From Tetracladium setigerum (taxonomy: Eukaryota > Ascomycota > Leotiomycetes > Helotiales): a DNA stretch of 64,000 bases. A program made the translations under genes and the position numbers. The notes below the pieces were generated by a model that made no database searches, had not been told where the DNA came from, and saw only the letters and a program-made list of their open reading frames with translations. Shown piece by piece: positions 10,825 through 23,319 of the stretch. Each line of letters begins with the position of its first letter. Position 1 is the first letter of the stretch. Location: positions 3,224,001-3,288,000 of the forward strand of contig PZJY01000001.1 of assembly GCA_031472005.1 (NCBI GenBank), written 5' to 3'.

Positions 10825-12477
10825 TTAAGTAGATGTTTTAGGAGTCACTGCTCCACTGTTCTCACCCTTTGGGACCACCATACTCTCAACCTTCAACAAA
10901 TCCGCCATCATTTCCACCATTTTCGCCTCCGCTTCCTGAGGGTCAAGTCCTCGCCTTTGCTCTACATGTCGCAGAACATGAACACCCGGCGCTGCCGTGC
11001 TGTCATTATTGCCTGCTGCTGCTGCCGCCATCTGAGCTGCATAAATCTGTTGTTGCTGAGAAGGTGAGGCTATTGGTGAACTCTGCACATGTTGTGCTGA
11101 TGAGGCACTCCCGGTCTCAGTTAGCATTTTGGTATTCCAAGCATCTTCATGCTTAATTGGTGTCGTCCTTGGTTTCTGATCAATCGTTTCTCCCTTCAAG
11201 ACCAAGATCCACTCCAAAGGCACCATTGTCTTTTCAGTCCTCCACAATGTTTTAGGACGAGGAGGACAAATCTTTCGACGAGGCTGTGATTGAAACGCAA
11301 TGACTTCGAAAGATCGCTTCACACTCCCATTTGAAGAAGCGTTCTCGCGACTTTCGATCAGTTTTTGGATTTCCCGTTGAGCATCGTCGGGGAGGGACGT
11401 GATGGCCTTCGTAATAGAAGAGTTGGATGCTTTTTGTAAGCTTATGAGCGATTGAATCTCAGAGGGGTGAGATGAAAGTGGTTTCACGTAGTGGTTTGCT
11501 GCTGTGTGCTTGTATCTGGATTTGACTGGAAGACCGAGGATATATGATTTGCTTTGGAGTTCTCTTTTGGCTTCATTACAACGGAGGACCCAGCGTTCGT
11601 AGAGAGCGTCGTCTGTTGCGGTTGCACTGAGGCCCTTAGTTTGTGAAAAGAAAGATTATCAGGGGATGACTTACGATGAAGAAGTTGAACAAGAAGAGCA
11701 ACCTGATGCAATCGAAGTGCTGCTCGATGAAGCGTGGAATCCAAGTTTAGACGTGGAAGAATTCTTCTGTTGTTGGAACTGGCTTTTCTTCTCGGCCTCA
11801 ACAACCACAGCAACCCTAGGCAACTGGTGCTCTTGCACCTGTATAGGTAAACATGATGCAATCGCTACACCACCGTTCTCAATTCTAGGCTTATAGTCTC
11901 TCCAAACTCCCATAAGTCTTTCCGCAACGAGAGGGAGCATTCTTGACAAATTCTCCAACTCTCGTTCTTGCTGGGCAGTTCTGCCCAACGGGCCAATGGC
12001 CCTGAGCCCGTGCCAGGCAACAGCATCAATCAGGACTCGAACTCTGTACTTTTCAACATAGAGTCTGCTCCTGAACTGAGCCATTCTGACCTCGCCGCCC
12101 ATAACGTAGGCCCATGCATTTCTGGGCACTCGGACCAAGCCGACATTATTGATCTCGAAGACACCCAATTTCTTTGCTTCGCCAACCTTCTGCGCAAATT
12201 GGGAAAACGCTAGGAGGATATCGTGACAAAGTGGGTTGATAAATGAGGCTCTGCAACTTGTGGTGGGTTCGAAACGAGTGATGGTTGTATCAAGTGTTGA
12301 AAGGAGATTGGAAGTGACTGAACAAACTGCGACGAGCTCTTCGACTACATCAATTGGATGCGGAAGTGTGGAGAGGTACTTTGTGATACTCGCGATAAGT
12401 AATATCCCCTTCCTTGAAACATCGAGGAGATTTGTTGTTTCTGGTAGGAGTGGCTCGTTCATCTTGATCGCGGACAT
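10825..12477 (-). CDS. Uncharacterised fungal protein, 534 aa
   Basis: Two exons, 12477-11675 and 11626-10825, with a 48-nt intron (GTAAGT...CTCAG) whose removal keeps the frame. The first ~200 residues look helical and hydrophobic/charged in alternation (for example LPHPIDVVEELVAVCSVTSN), and vaguely recall the helical N-terminal modules of fungal STAND-type or ankyrin proteins. No NACHT or repeat domain follows. A Ser-rich low-complexity linker (residues ~245-270) leads to a basic, Pro/Gln/Ala-rich C-terminal half that includes DDALYERWVLRCNEAKREL. I do not recognise a function. An alternative start five codons in (12462) is possible. Confidence 0.8.
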
Positions 12478-13555
12478 GATGAGTCAATTGACAAGCGACG
12501 AAAACAACCAAGATGATAGAAAGAGTGAAATATATCGAGACTGATCCGGTCGAACCGAGGAAAGAAAGAGAAGTAAAGTCGCAAAAGTTCTGAACATCTT
12601 ATTATACCCGACGAGTTCCGTGTGAAGAGAGATGGTTTCGTAGTCGGCGAGGCTCGCTTGGCCAAGCTGAATACTTGGGACGCCGAGTAGGCAGCCACAG
12701 CGCACATTATTACTATTGGCTTCCCCAACAAGATCGCCAATCCAGTCCACTTTCCCAGCCCTACACACCGCGTATAAAAGATGGATTCACGCCCTGCGTG
12801 AGTCTTCAAAACAGGGAACATGGTTATTTTTTGCGAGCCTCGTGCGTCGAGATGGTAAAACATACATCTCGAACAGCGGCGTCTGTGACTGGATGCCTTA
12901 CCGCTTTGCGTCGCTTAGTAGGACATTACCGAGTGCATTTTGATTGGAGTCATTTTTCATGTCGCCAGATCTACACCGAATATAGCGCAAGGCTACCATG
13001 CTCCTCCCCGAAATATTAGAATGGTTCGCTTGGTACCTACCGCCAGCCTTAGCCCCTTCAAAGGATTGAAGGAAAAGCCGCTGACCTATGTTTCATAAAA
13101 AGCATTGGCGTCACTTTTATAAGTTCTAAAGAGCCTTGCCCACAAGAGTCCATCCTAGTTGTACATAGCTTTAGGCCGTGCCTACCCTCACCGAAATACT
13201 GAGCCTCTGACTTTCCGAAAGGGAATCATGAGTAACATAGAAAAACTCCCTTGGAGATGCTGACGATTGTCAAGACTAGAATCGGTGGGATTGCAACAAC
13301 TTCCAATTGTTCTTTGTTCTTTCTTGGGATACTTGACAGCCTGGAATACACATAGCGAAGAAAAGAAGACGAGCTATTCCAAATCCGGGCATTAACCCAG
13401 CGGTCAGAATTTCTTACGCCCTTCCTACTTTTCCGTTGTTCTCCATTTCCTTTTGAAGGAGAGTGTGAGTCTGATATGGTAGTGCAGTTGAGAGTGGATG
13501 TCGATTACTCCAACCACACTATGTCGGTAATACCAACGTATTGCGGTCGCTGTTT
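12478..13555. other. Intergenic, no gene recognised
   Basis: Short overlapping frames on both strands at 12484-13019 have no family features. This is probably the promoter of the uncharacterised gene at 10825-12477 and the 3' flank of the synaptojanin-type gene. Confidence 0.6.
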
Positions 13556-16500
13556 TCAAGTTGGCTTCAAGGCCTCCCAGCCTGATAACCCCGCATCGCT
13601 ATCATCGGCGAGTAGATCGGTGGGTCGACGAGGAGGTAGACCTGGCTTTGGCCTTTCATCCTCATCCTGTTTCATCACACTTGTAGGCTTCTTTTCAATC
13701 CCTGTTCTTCGTGGTTGTGGTGGTGGAGGAGGGGTGGAAACCTCACGTCTTTCAACTACATCTTTTCGACCATGGCTAAGAGCACCCACTGTTTGGCCAG
13801 TGGCCCGCCTAGGAGGTGGCGCAAAGCCAGTATGATCAATTGTGGTTGATCGAGAGTTTTGAACCGGTGGTAATGTGTTACGGGGAGTTGCCTTTGGCGT
13901 GGCGGAGAGTGTTGGCGACGATGTCGATGATCGAGATGATGTTAGATGTACAGGTTTTCGGCCAATTGGAGGAGGTGCTCTTTTTGATGATGCCGTGGAA
14001 CTTGTTGATAGACGCCTGTCCGGACCGGGCACAGTATTTGGTGGTCCATCTCTTCCGGACGAGGCCTCATGAAGCGAACTTCGAGACATATTGTTCGAGA
14101 GAGATGACATTGGGTTGTTGGATGGATAGAAAGGCGGTGGCAACTTGCGAGCTACACTAGTGGTGGTTTGAGGAGGAGGGCTAATTTGAGTGGCACGGTT
14201 GACAGTAACCCAATCTTCTTCGTCCGTAACAGTGTAAGGATTTGAGGGTCGCGAGGGATTTGGTATCATGCCATTGTTAGAAGGTCTGATTGTCGATCGA
14301 GCAGGTTGTCCATTGTCAAGCCACCATTTTCTCCTATCCGAACTTGCAGGGGGAAGTCCAGGTTCAATGGAATCGTACCCAATTAAATCTTCATCGTCAG
14401 TGTCATCCTTTGTAGTACTTGCGACCGTGCCTCCAACCTCAGACCGACGGCGCTCATAGATTTCACGACTCAAAGCTTCTCGAGCACCCTCATCCACTAT
14501 GCTCACAGCACACTGAAAGGTAGCATAGACTGGACGATGATCCGAGAATCGCAGGGGAGCCATGTTATAGTTTATTTGTCGAAGATTGCTACCCTTGCGA
14601 AGGATTCGATCAGTCCACGCTGGAATTCTGGCCTTCTCCCTATGAAGATATTAGCTGGATCACTCTTTTTCTGGTGATTCTAACTAACGAAGAATCATAA
14701 GTATCGTTGCCCAAATCAAATTTGTAGGTTGGCAGAAAAGTAATTCTCGACTCGGAGTAGTAGGGAAATGTGAGTCCAGCGACCATTTGAAGGTTTAACT
14801 AAAATTTGTTAGTCCAAATTGCAAGTAAATGATGGATATGCTACCTGATCATTCTCGTAAAGAGTCTCTAGGTCATTGTTCTTGATCAACTGCTTAACTT
14901 TGTCAGACCCAAGGCCAATGCGATAGTTGAAGTCGCCAATCCAGATAACACTGTCTCCAAAAAGGTTAGCTTTGATAAGCACCATGATTTTTCCAATCTA
15001 CACACCATGGTTATCGATTCCTCGATTTCGTTGGAAACGTAGTCCGTGATGAATGGTGCTAAAATCCCTGTTTCGTTCCTCATAATTCGCAAAGCCAGCC
15101 GCAAGATGAGCAGTGACAAAGCAGAGAGGCGTATTTGCAAAGTCCATTCGGATCGCAACTGCACCCTTGTTACCAGCCATCCCAGACATACCAGTCTTTT
15201 TGACAGCTCCCTCGACATTCTTGATAAACCGAAGTGCAGATGCCCTGACAAAGATACACAAAGCCGCACCAACCAACTGTCCACTTCGGAGAAGCACATA
15301 GTGGTCGCTGCCAGCAGCACGGGCGTGCCTGTTCAAAGTTTTGCGCACCGCCCGTTCCCACATCTGCTTTCGTGTAGGATCACTGTTCATAATTTGCTGG
15401 GGACTGAGCTCAACAATTTCTTGGAAACCTACAGCAACAATCTCTGGTTGCTGCTGGGAAGCTGCGATTTCTGGACACAACCAAGCGGACAAATCCTCGT
15501 CGATACCTGTGGTGCGACCATTGAGGTTGAAAGTACCAGCATATCTTGACGATTAGCAACAACTACTGATGTAAATAAAGGGATAGTCTCTTACATATTG
15601 ATTGTCTCTGTTGATTGGTAGTCCGAGACTTTCTTACTCAATTCAGCCGTTACGTAGTCGTTAATGGGGTCAAACAAGTGCACTGGATTTTGCCCAACTA
15701 GCCGACCCAGAAGCACGTCAATTGTATTCTGACGTCCCTTGTCTGCGAAATTGTTGATGTACAATCGAGTTGCGCTTTTGCGTGCATCAGCGATTGCACC
15801 GGCGAGTGACATCTTACCATGTCTTGTGAACGATGACTTGAGTGCCCCTGTTCCGGCGTAGATTCTGGATAAAGCATCACCATTATCGGCCCAGAGACTA
15901 GAATGACGCATCCAGAAATCGGAAGCAGCATGATGCCCTCTGTGACCGAGGAACGATCTGTAAATGCAAATTTCAGCAATTATTATTAGGATTAGTTGTA
16001 CTTCGAGCCTCAAGGTGTGTTTGTAGGACAGGAAAGAGTGGAAATTCTTAGACAGGGGTTTACGTACTCTATCGCCATTTGCGATATTATGGTTTGAATG
16101 AGATTCGTCCTATCCAGACAATCTAGACAATTCGTCCTGAAGACGCCTTCTTGCTGCAGAACCACGACATTCCGACGATGCGACTTTTGCAACGCCTCCT
16201 CTGCGGGATCATCGATATCCTCGGACAGGTAGTATGCAAACGCATCGGCCGAGTTTTCGATGAAACGCCTGATCATGCTCGCAGCCTCATAGCCGTTCGG
16301 TCCCTTCGTTTCAGCGTGAAAATCAAATTCTGTATCTCTCAAAAGTTGGTGGTCGCGATCCTCTACATCCCCATGATGGACCAGTGCCGAGTGTTTGATC
16401 CCGTATCGAAATGCGTTGGTCAACTCTAGCTCACTGGGTTTAGTTTCGCTCAGTAAATTCACAATATGAACGGCCCCGTAATTCTGCTCGAGTTCTGTAA

Positions 16501-17655
16501 AATGTTTGTCAAATGCAGGCTGCGAGCCCTCACTTGAACGAGTTATGGTGATCTTTTGCTGTCCTGGAAGTAATCCGGCGGCTTGTTCCCAAAACACTGG
16601 CACTGAACCCCGAACCTGAGCGTATGAAAAACAAATGCCAGCGGGCTTTTCCGGTGACGATGGATCTGTTTGCCCAACCACCGTGGGACTCCAATATATG
16701 GTTTCTGACTCGACAAAGTTGGCAACATAGCCGTCGTCATCTATTCCTCGGCTGTTGAATCTTGTCCCAGCTCTCCTACAGGATAGTCTGGATATCAAAG
16801 TTAAGGAAGACGGCAGTCCGGTTCTTTTCGCACTTAAAGGTGCCGATGAGGACGGTATAGTGACTGTGAGTACAAAGCCTCGAATGGCCGACGTAAGTAT
16901 CCGTGATTTGTCGAGTGCCTCCTTCTCATGGGCTACTAGGCGTGAGCGAAATTTGACCAGAGGACTGATCATATATGAATTCCAGAGAAATGACTCGTCG
17001 AGGTTGTCTATGTCAAGTGTGGCCGACTCGAGATTCCTGGGAAGTTTAGCACTGCGCCATATGAATGGAAGTCCAGTTCCTACCGATCTTGTATCCTTTG
17101 GGTCACATCGAAATCTGTGCTATAATAGAAGCTCCCATTACCCAGAAGTTTCTTCAATTCGACGCATGGATGTTCCAGAGGAGCCTCCCGGCGGTTGAAA
17201 TCATGATCTTGTCCTTCCATAGAATATGGGTCCAGATTGTCTGAAAATGTGTTATCATAACCTGCGCTATTCAAACAATAAAATTCCACCCCAAAGATCT
17301 TCTCGACCGTTTCCCCAGGCCTCACAGATGCCACCTTTGTAGCTCCCGTCACCACGCATAGAAAGACATCGTTGGAGATTGTGATGAGACCAAGTGTCCC
17401 ATGGACCGGCAGCGGACTTAACGTCCTGTAATCACTCAGGTCCACACTCCCAAGATCTGCAAACTCAACCATACACTTTGGTGTCGATGCGCCATCTATT
17501 GACTGTCTTGAGGAGCTAGTGTGTATCGAAGTGAGGGACCCATTGTTCAAGGCATCGTTCGTAGACGGAGTATGGCGGAAGATGAGGGCGTGGGAAGGTG
17601 TTAAAAGAGCGATTGAGCGGTGGGGATACTCGCGGAGGAGTACACGGATTGACAT
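13556..17655 (-). CDS. Synaptojanin-like phosphoinositide phosphatase (Sac1 domain + inositol 5-phosphatase)
   Basis: Seven exons: 17655-17084, 17036-16068, 15957-15595, 15544-15006, 14954-14845, 14798-14689 and 14639-13556. They give 1248 aa with all phases consistent. The N-terminal Sac1 domain (to about residue 520) carries the CX5R catalytic loop C-L-D-C-L-D-R. The second half is a 5-phosphatase with TFNLNGRT, WIGDFNYRI and PAWTDRIL signatures and SDHRPV near its end. A Ser/Pro-rich tail of about 300 residues with PPPPPQPRR is suited to SH3 partners. It corresponds to yeast Inp52/Inp53, which dephosphorylate PI(4,5)P2 and other phosphoinositides during endocytosis and actin patch turnover. 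Intron 1 is only 47 nt (17083-17037). Confidence 0.96.
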
Positions 17656-19506
17656 CTTGATGTAATTGGCAAGAGCGAGATGATTCCGTCGAGTTTAAGT
17701 TGCATTTTGTGGTTGGTAGCGGTAGATGTGAGCCTTGTTGTGTCGAAAGTCGGGACCCTAGTAAGGCTGGGGCGTCATCATGAGCATGGGCACGTCGAAG
17801 ACAAGGCTGTCGGTCAGGATGACCCACTTGGGCGTCACGTGTATGATCAAGTACACATCAGGTATATTTCTTTGTGTATTGAATAGAATGGATGGAGATA
17901 ACGGAAATGATATTTCGATTCACAAATATGAAATGGCAGTGGGTGAAAAGTCCTTTGGTGGAAGGAAGTTCTTGATGATCTAGCATAACATTACCAAGGT
18001 AGGTAAGTAACCCAGTTCTACTCTTTGAAGAATATAGCCACAAGTGTATGAATGAACACTCACAAATGGAGGTAGGTAAACTTGGCAGGCGACTAGAGTT
18101 TCTTGTTATGATTATACCTGATCGTAAAGGTCTGGTTGGCAAATTATCCTTTAGATCGATCATTCTCACGTTCCACGGCATATCTGCTGCAATGCAGTGA
18201 GTGATGCGCACAACTGCTGGGACGAACCAAACAAAGTTCATGCTCTTTCTTGACTTCGCTTACATGTACCTACAACAAATGTGACAAGTCACTCCAACAC
18301 AGACTTGACTGAGGGAATTGCATTGCCTTGGTCGACTCAGTCAACGACACCACCTGAGCTGAGTCACCTCTGTTTGGGTGTACCGGGATCTATCTGTGTT
18401 CCAAGTCCGGATGGAGGTGAAGGAGGGAGTGCGAAGGGAGAGTACCAAGACCCTTAGGTATGGGGTGATTCCTTTGAAGTAAAGGCACACATAGTAGTAC
18501 CTAGGAAAGTAAGATCTTACATACCTAGGGTACTTACCTCACTCATCCTTTGGGAATGAAGCAATAGTCTTGATTCCCATATCTATCGCCATAATCTTAT
18601 ACTTATTCCCAGATCCCCATAGCCCAGAACTGTAAGTCAGTCGGTGGCGGGAGTTGCAGCAGGAGGCATCTCCGAAGGCATGCCTTGAGACAAGAACAAG
18701 GTACACACTTTTGCCTTAGCACTAGTTTCTCGCCGGTAGTTACCCTGATGAGCAGTCGCTGCCTCGGTAGATAGATGGAAGGATAGGTACTTTGTTTGGT
18801 ACCATTTGCCAGATTAGCTACATAAGCTAGATTAGGCCTTCGAGAAGTGTGTTTGATGCATCAGATCCGAATCCGAACCCGGATCTCCGGAGTACTCTAG
18901 CAGTAGTTGCAAGCGAGTGGTCGCGCAGCACACTCCGACTCCGTCACCTCTTCGAGTATTACCTTACTATACCCTACTCCGTAGACTGACTATTGGTGCC
19001 CTGATCCGATCCGATCCTGTCCTGGACGAACTCTCTCGATTCCCAATGTTTCGATGCCAAGATTCCCAGACCGTTCCAGACGCGGCGATCCTTTCTTGTT
19101 TCTCCAAGCTGCAGCTGCTGATCTTCAGAGGTTCTAGGCCCGCCGGCCGCCGACTGTCCTCGAAGCCCCCGAATCCCAAGGGCTTGTTCTAAGAATGCAT
19201 ACGCACTAGAAGGGGGGGGGGGAGAGAGAAGATGGGAAAGCTTGCGCAAAAGCTGCTGCTGTTCGAAATCCAAAACAAACCAATCCTAAGAATTTCCAAA
19301 AACAACACAGATTTATTCGCCGTCGCGGGAAGCTGGACAACCTCCATTATTGATACGTACCCTACTGGACCGTATAGTACAGTACCTGACGTACTGTACT
19401 CCCCCCCCTCGACCACCGACGACTTCCAACTCGGTACCGCCCCCACGGGTCCAGGACTCCAGGTCTACTCACTCTACCAATCCATCCTGTATCTGCACCA
19501 CCACCG
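17656..19506. other. Intergenic, no gene recognised
   Basis: Between the divergent synaptojanin-type and histidine kinase genes. It contains CTAGGTA/TACCTA-type short motifs around 18500-18540, a CCGTA element near 18980, a G-run at 19212-19220 and a paired GTACAGTACC...GTACTGTACT palindrome-like cluster at about 19377-19400. No reading frame is supported. It is probably a shared promoter region. Confidence 0.6.
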
Positions 19507-22500
19507 ATGAACTCGCAATATTCTCACATCGCCAACCAACCTCTCGGAGCGCACTTCTCCCCAGTTTCATTCGCACTCCTTCGTCCTCGCCCTATTTCAC
19601 TCCCACGGCCGTGAGACAAGGTCCCTTGGGTGGGTAAGGTAGTTTGCGCTTTCCGAGGACGACACACACATCATTCATGATCCTCGCGCCTTCCCTCAAT
19701 GCAATATCGATTCCGTTCGCCCTGATCCCAAAATAGAGGACGGACGACTACTTCTTGAACTTATTAACTGCATGCGTGAACCACCGGCTCCTCCGTCTGC
19801 TCGGAGCTCGATGCCTGACATACAATCCGACGAAGCAGCCAGCCAGGCAAGCTCACTCAAACCCAGGATCTTCAGAGAGCAAAGGCGACGCATTCGGCCA
19901 GAGGGAGACTCGAAACTCCCAAAGTCGATGCCCGGGAGGGGAGAGATGGGCTCGACGGCGCTCTCACAGAAGGAATCAGATCCCCATCCAGTGTACAATG
20001 CCAGAAATACTCTGTGTTTACCAAGTTTTCAAGACAAGTCGATAGTTCACGGAGGAGATGCTGGATTCAAGAGTGTGTTGAGAGAATATTTCCCAGCAGC
20101 GGAAAGCAATGCAACGGAAAGACTCTTGGACCTCAAGCAACGACTAAAAGTAGCCTCAGGGAAAGATTTCTGGACCATTCTACTGGAAGACATGTGTGAT
20201 ATCATGGAGTCGCAATGTGGCTTTGTCGCAAAGCGAATCCTGGTGGATGACCAAGACAGTGCAGTTGAGATGCCCGAATTGGGCGAGCCTGGTTCCTGTT
20301 TGATGGGCATTGGCTTTTACCTCAACAACGGAAATGATGTCAAACAGATGTACCATGACTATCGTTGGCATGCTTAGTATGTATAGACAATCAACCCACT
20401 GCCCCAAACTTCATCACAGAAACAAGCGTTTCGTAAATATTCTTCAGAAGGCATCTACCACTCAATATTTCAATCCGTATCTCAAGTCTCCCTTATTCGA
20501 ATCTTTCAAATGAGAATACACTAATATTTGCCTTGCAGCGGAACTCCATGCGCTCACATGAGACACGACAAGGTCTTTATTGTCCCAGAGAGACTGGAGG
20601 AGATCGTCCCGAATAACCCCAATCCATTACCGTGGAAGAAATCGGAAGCCTTTATTGCAGTTCCTCTCTTCGCCAATGGCAAATGTTTTGCCCATTTTGG
20701 CATGACTTGGTCTTCAGAAGGGGCCTCGAGAAGACGACTTAGCTGGAATTACATTGAAATGTTCATGCACTCGCTTGAAGATATGATAGTGCAACGCATT
20801 TTAGAAGGAACGGGACTGCAGAAGGAGCCTGACGAACCGGATTCGGCACAAGTCATACCACTGACGGCCATCACCGTAGCGCAATCCTTGAAGCCATATG
20901 CACGCACACTCTCTCACGAGCTCCGAACGCCAATGCAGGGAGTCGTTGGTATGCTTGATATCATGTACTCGACTGTACTTGACGCCATTGCCAATCAGCC
21001 TAATGATAAAGTTCGATCAGTGTTCCAGCATCTCAAGACTCATATCGAGGTCGTCCAAGGTACGACGGACCTCTAATCCAACAATTCCTTGTTGCTAATG
21101 TGTCTAATAGATAGCTCCAAAAGAGCTGTGGAAGCAGCCGATAATGTAGTTCACGCTTATGACATGAACTTGGAGATGCCCACGGGCCCAATCACTCCTG
21201 AGGAACCAGACTCTGGGGGAAATCACCATTTTTCGAATCAAAATCTGGGAAGACAAATCCTGGGGGAAACGCCAAACTACAATCCTCAATGGGCTCGAAA
21301 CGCCCTCGTCCAGAACTTCTCTCGCCAGATGGTCCACCCCAGAAGAGGATGTTTTCAGTGAAGGAAGCTGATGTGTTTCGAATTTACTGTTCAGACGAAA
21401 CAGTCGCCTGTGCCACAGCTACCTTGTCTCATCCGCATGGAGATATTCGAAAAGATGGAAGAGAAGGCTCAACAAGTCCTACCTCGATAGCTGGATCCAC
21501 CAATTCATTACATGGACGGCTAGTCATTCGGGACTTTTTGCGGGGCCTTGTGGCCGAAACACTTCGCAATGAACACCCAATAGAAGAAATACATACCGAA
21601 ATAGAACTAGGGGAAAAGATCGAATTAAAGACATCTAATTCGAGAGGAGAGATACAGGAGAGAAGCCTTTATCTTGAAGTGGAACCCAACGTTCCTGAAG
21701 TGGTCATCACCGAACAACAACACCTACAATTTTCGTTACAGAAGATTATCGACAATGCTATCAAATTCACGGAACACGGTAGCATATACGTGAAAGTTAG
21801 ACTCGGGAAAAATGATGAGAAGATTGAAGTATGGGTTTGCGATGAAGGCTGTGGCATCAACGAAGAAGCAAAGCAATGTCTATTCATGCCACACTTCCAG
21901 CAGGATTCAAGTATAAGTCGTGCCAGAGATGGACTGGGCTTGAGTTTGTTCAACGCAAAGGCTCATGTCAGGAAAAATCTTGGAGGTGATGTAACCCTCG
22001 AGTGGTCTGCGACAGAAGGGCCGACCAAGGGCTCTGAGTTTTTGATTCGGCTGCCAATCTCACCAAATGAATTGGACAAGGAAATACCAATCGTTGGCAC
22101 GCCCTGTACTCCAAGTCATCATTCAAACGCGTCTGCTTTCTGGTCCGATCAAAAGACATCGCCGGGTATTAAGGCTCCATCTCGAATCGGAGCATTTTCT
22201 CCACTCGAAGTAGTCTCTTCCCTTGATGCTGCATCACCTAATCCTGGATCACCGAAGACGTCAATACGAAAACGTACAGCTTTCAATCCAAATCTTGCGA
22301 AAGACTATCCGCTCAACATCCTACTCGTCGAAGACAATGCGATAAATCGTGGAGTGGCAATTGGATCGTTGAGGAAGCTAGGCTATGGCAGCCCAAACAT
22401 CACCGTCGCCTTTGACGGTCTGGAAGCTGTCCAATTATACAAGGAGTCACTCGCGAAACCACTCAAGGATCGCTTCAATGCTATCTTAATGGATATCTGG

Positions 22501-22728
22501 ATGCCGAACATGGATGGCTACGAAGCGACCACAAATATCAAGGAGCTAGCAGAGAGTGTGGGGGGAACCGTCACTACGATTGCTGTTACTGCTGATATTA
22601 CAAATGGTGCGGTGGAACGAGCAAAAGCAGTCGGAATGGAGGGGTTTCTTGCAAAACCCTACAAAGTCCTGGATTTCGAGAGGTTGATAATAGAGCACTT
22701 TCCAAAACGAATAGAGGAGGGATCATGA
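19507..22728 (+). CDS. Hybrid sensor histidine kinase (two apparent 1-nt deletions)
   Basis: Model: 19507-19610, 19658-20376, 20539-21059 and 21111-22728, about 987 aa if two missing bases are allowed. The part from 19658 to 21200 and from 21290 on is strong. The region around residues 60-350 contains a GAF-like input segment. The phospho-acceptor H box is LSHELRTPMQGV. The ATPase has the N box DNAIKFTEHG, G1 CDEGCG and G2 DGLGLSLF. The C-terminal receiver has LLVEDNAINR, the phospho-Asp in ILMDIWMPNMDGYEA, the Thr of AVTAD and the Lys of LAKPY. It relays stress or environmental signals through a phosphorelay, with a separate HPt protein expected. The first exon and 47-nt intron 1 are my inference. 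A conservative start is ATG 19772. Frame breaks lie at 19559-19562 and between 21200 and 21295. Confidence 0.85.
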
Positions 22729-23319
22729 CAAATGTAATGAGAAGGGGATGGAGTTTGTTTCTTGGGTTCATTTACTTTGCTGGAGTTTAGCAAGTTGGTC
22801 ATTGTAGATTTCGATGGGAGTTTTGGGTGATGGCGGTCAAAATGGGAGGTTAAATGGTTTGTGATGAGCGCATCCTTGGGAGTTTGGATGGAAGAAGGGA
22901 GGAAAAGGATATCAGTGGACAAGTAACGAGCTCGGCACACATTTGTGCATCAGGCTTGGTCAACCCACGCAGTTAATTAATAAAGAAAGATTGAATTACA
23001 ACAACAAGGTTGATTCAAGCGAAGAAATTGTAATATCGTGGCATTTAGCAATTTTTTTTATGTTTTTAGTGAATGCCTTGGTGTTGTTATATTTATTGTT
23101 GATACTTCCATTAGACTAGCCAATCACAGCGACCCCTCAGAGGTGGCTCGACGATAATCATGTGAGGCGCATGATTCAATGATTCTTCGTCAACTGCACC
23201 GACCGAATGACCTACCTCAAAAACTTTACCTAGTCTTCAGCTTCTCTCCTTCGACCTTCTCCTCTCCTACCCTACCCTCCTCTCCCAAACATGTAACCCA
23301 ATCTCAGAAAAAAGTCAAT
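22729..23319. other. Intergenic, no gene recognised
   Basis: 3' flank of the kinase and promoter of the lipase gene. An in-frame upstream ATG at 23179 would add 47 residues to the lipase but would bury its signal peptide, so I leave it out. Confidence 0.6.

Noticed and set aside
12484..13019. Several overlapping frames upstream of the uncharacterised 534-aa gene
   Set aside because: Frames on both strands overlap and none has protein-like features or plausible introns.
23179..23319. 47-residue N-terminal extension of the lipase from an upstream in-frame ATG
   Set aside because: It would place the clear signal peptide internally; the extension is Ser/Pro/Thr leader-like sequence.
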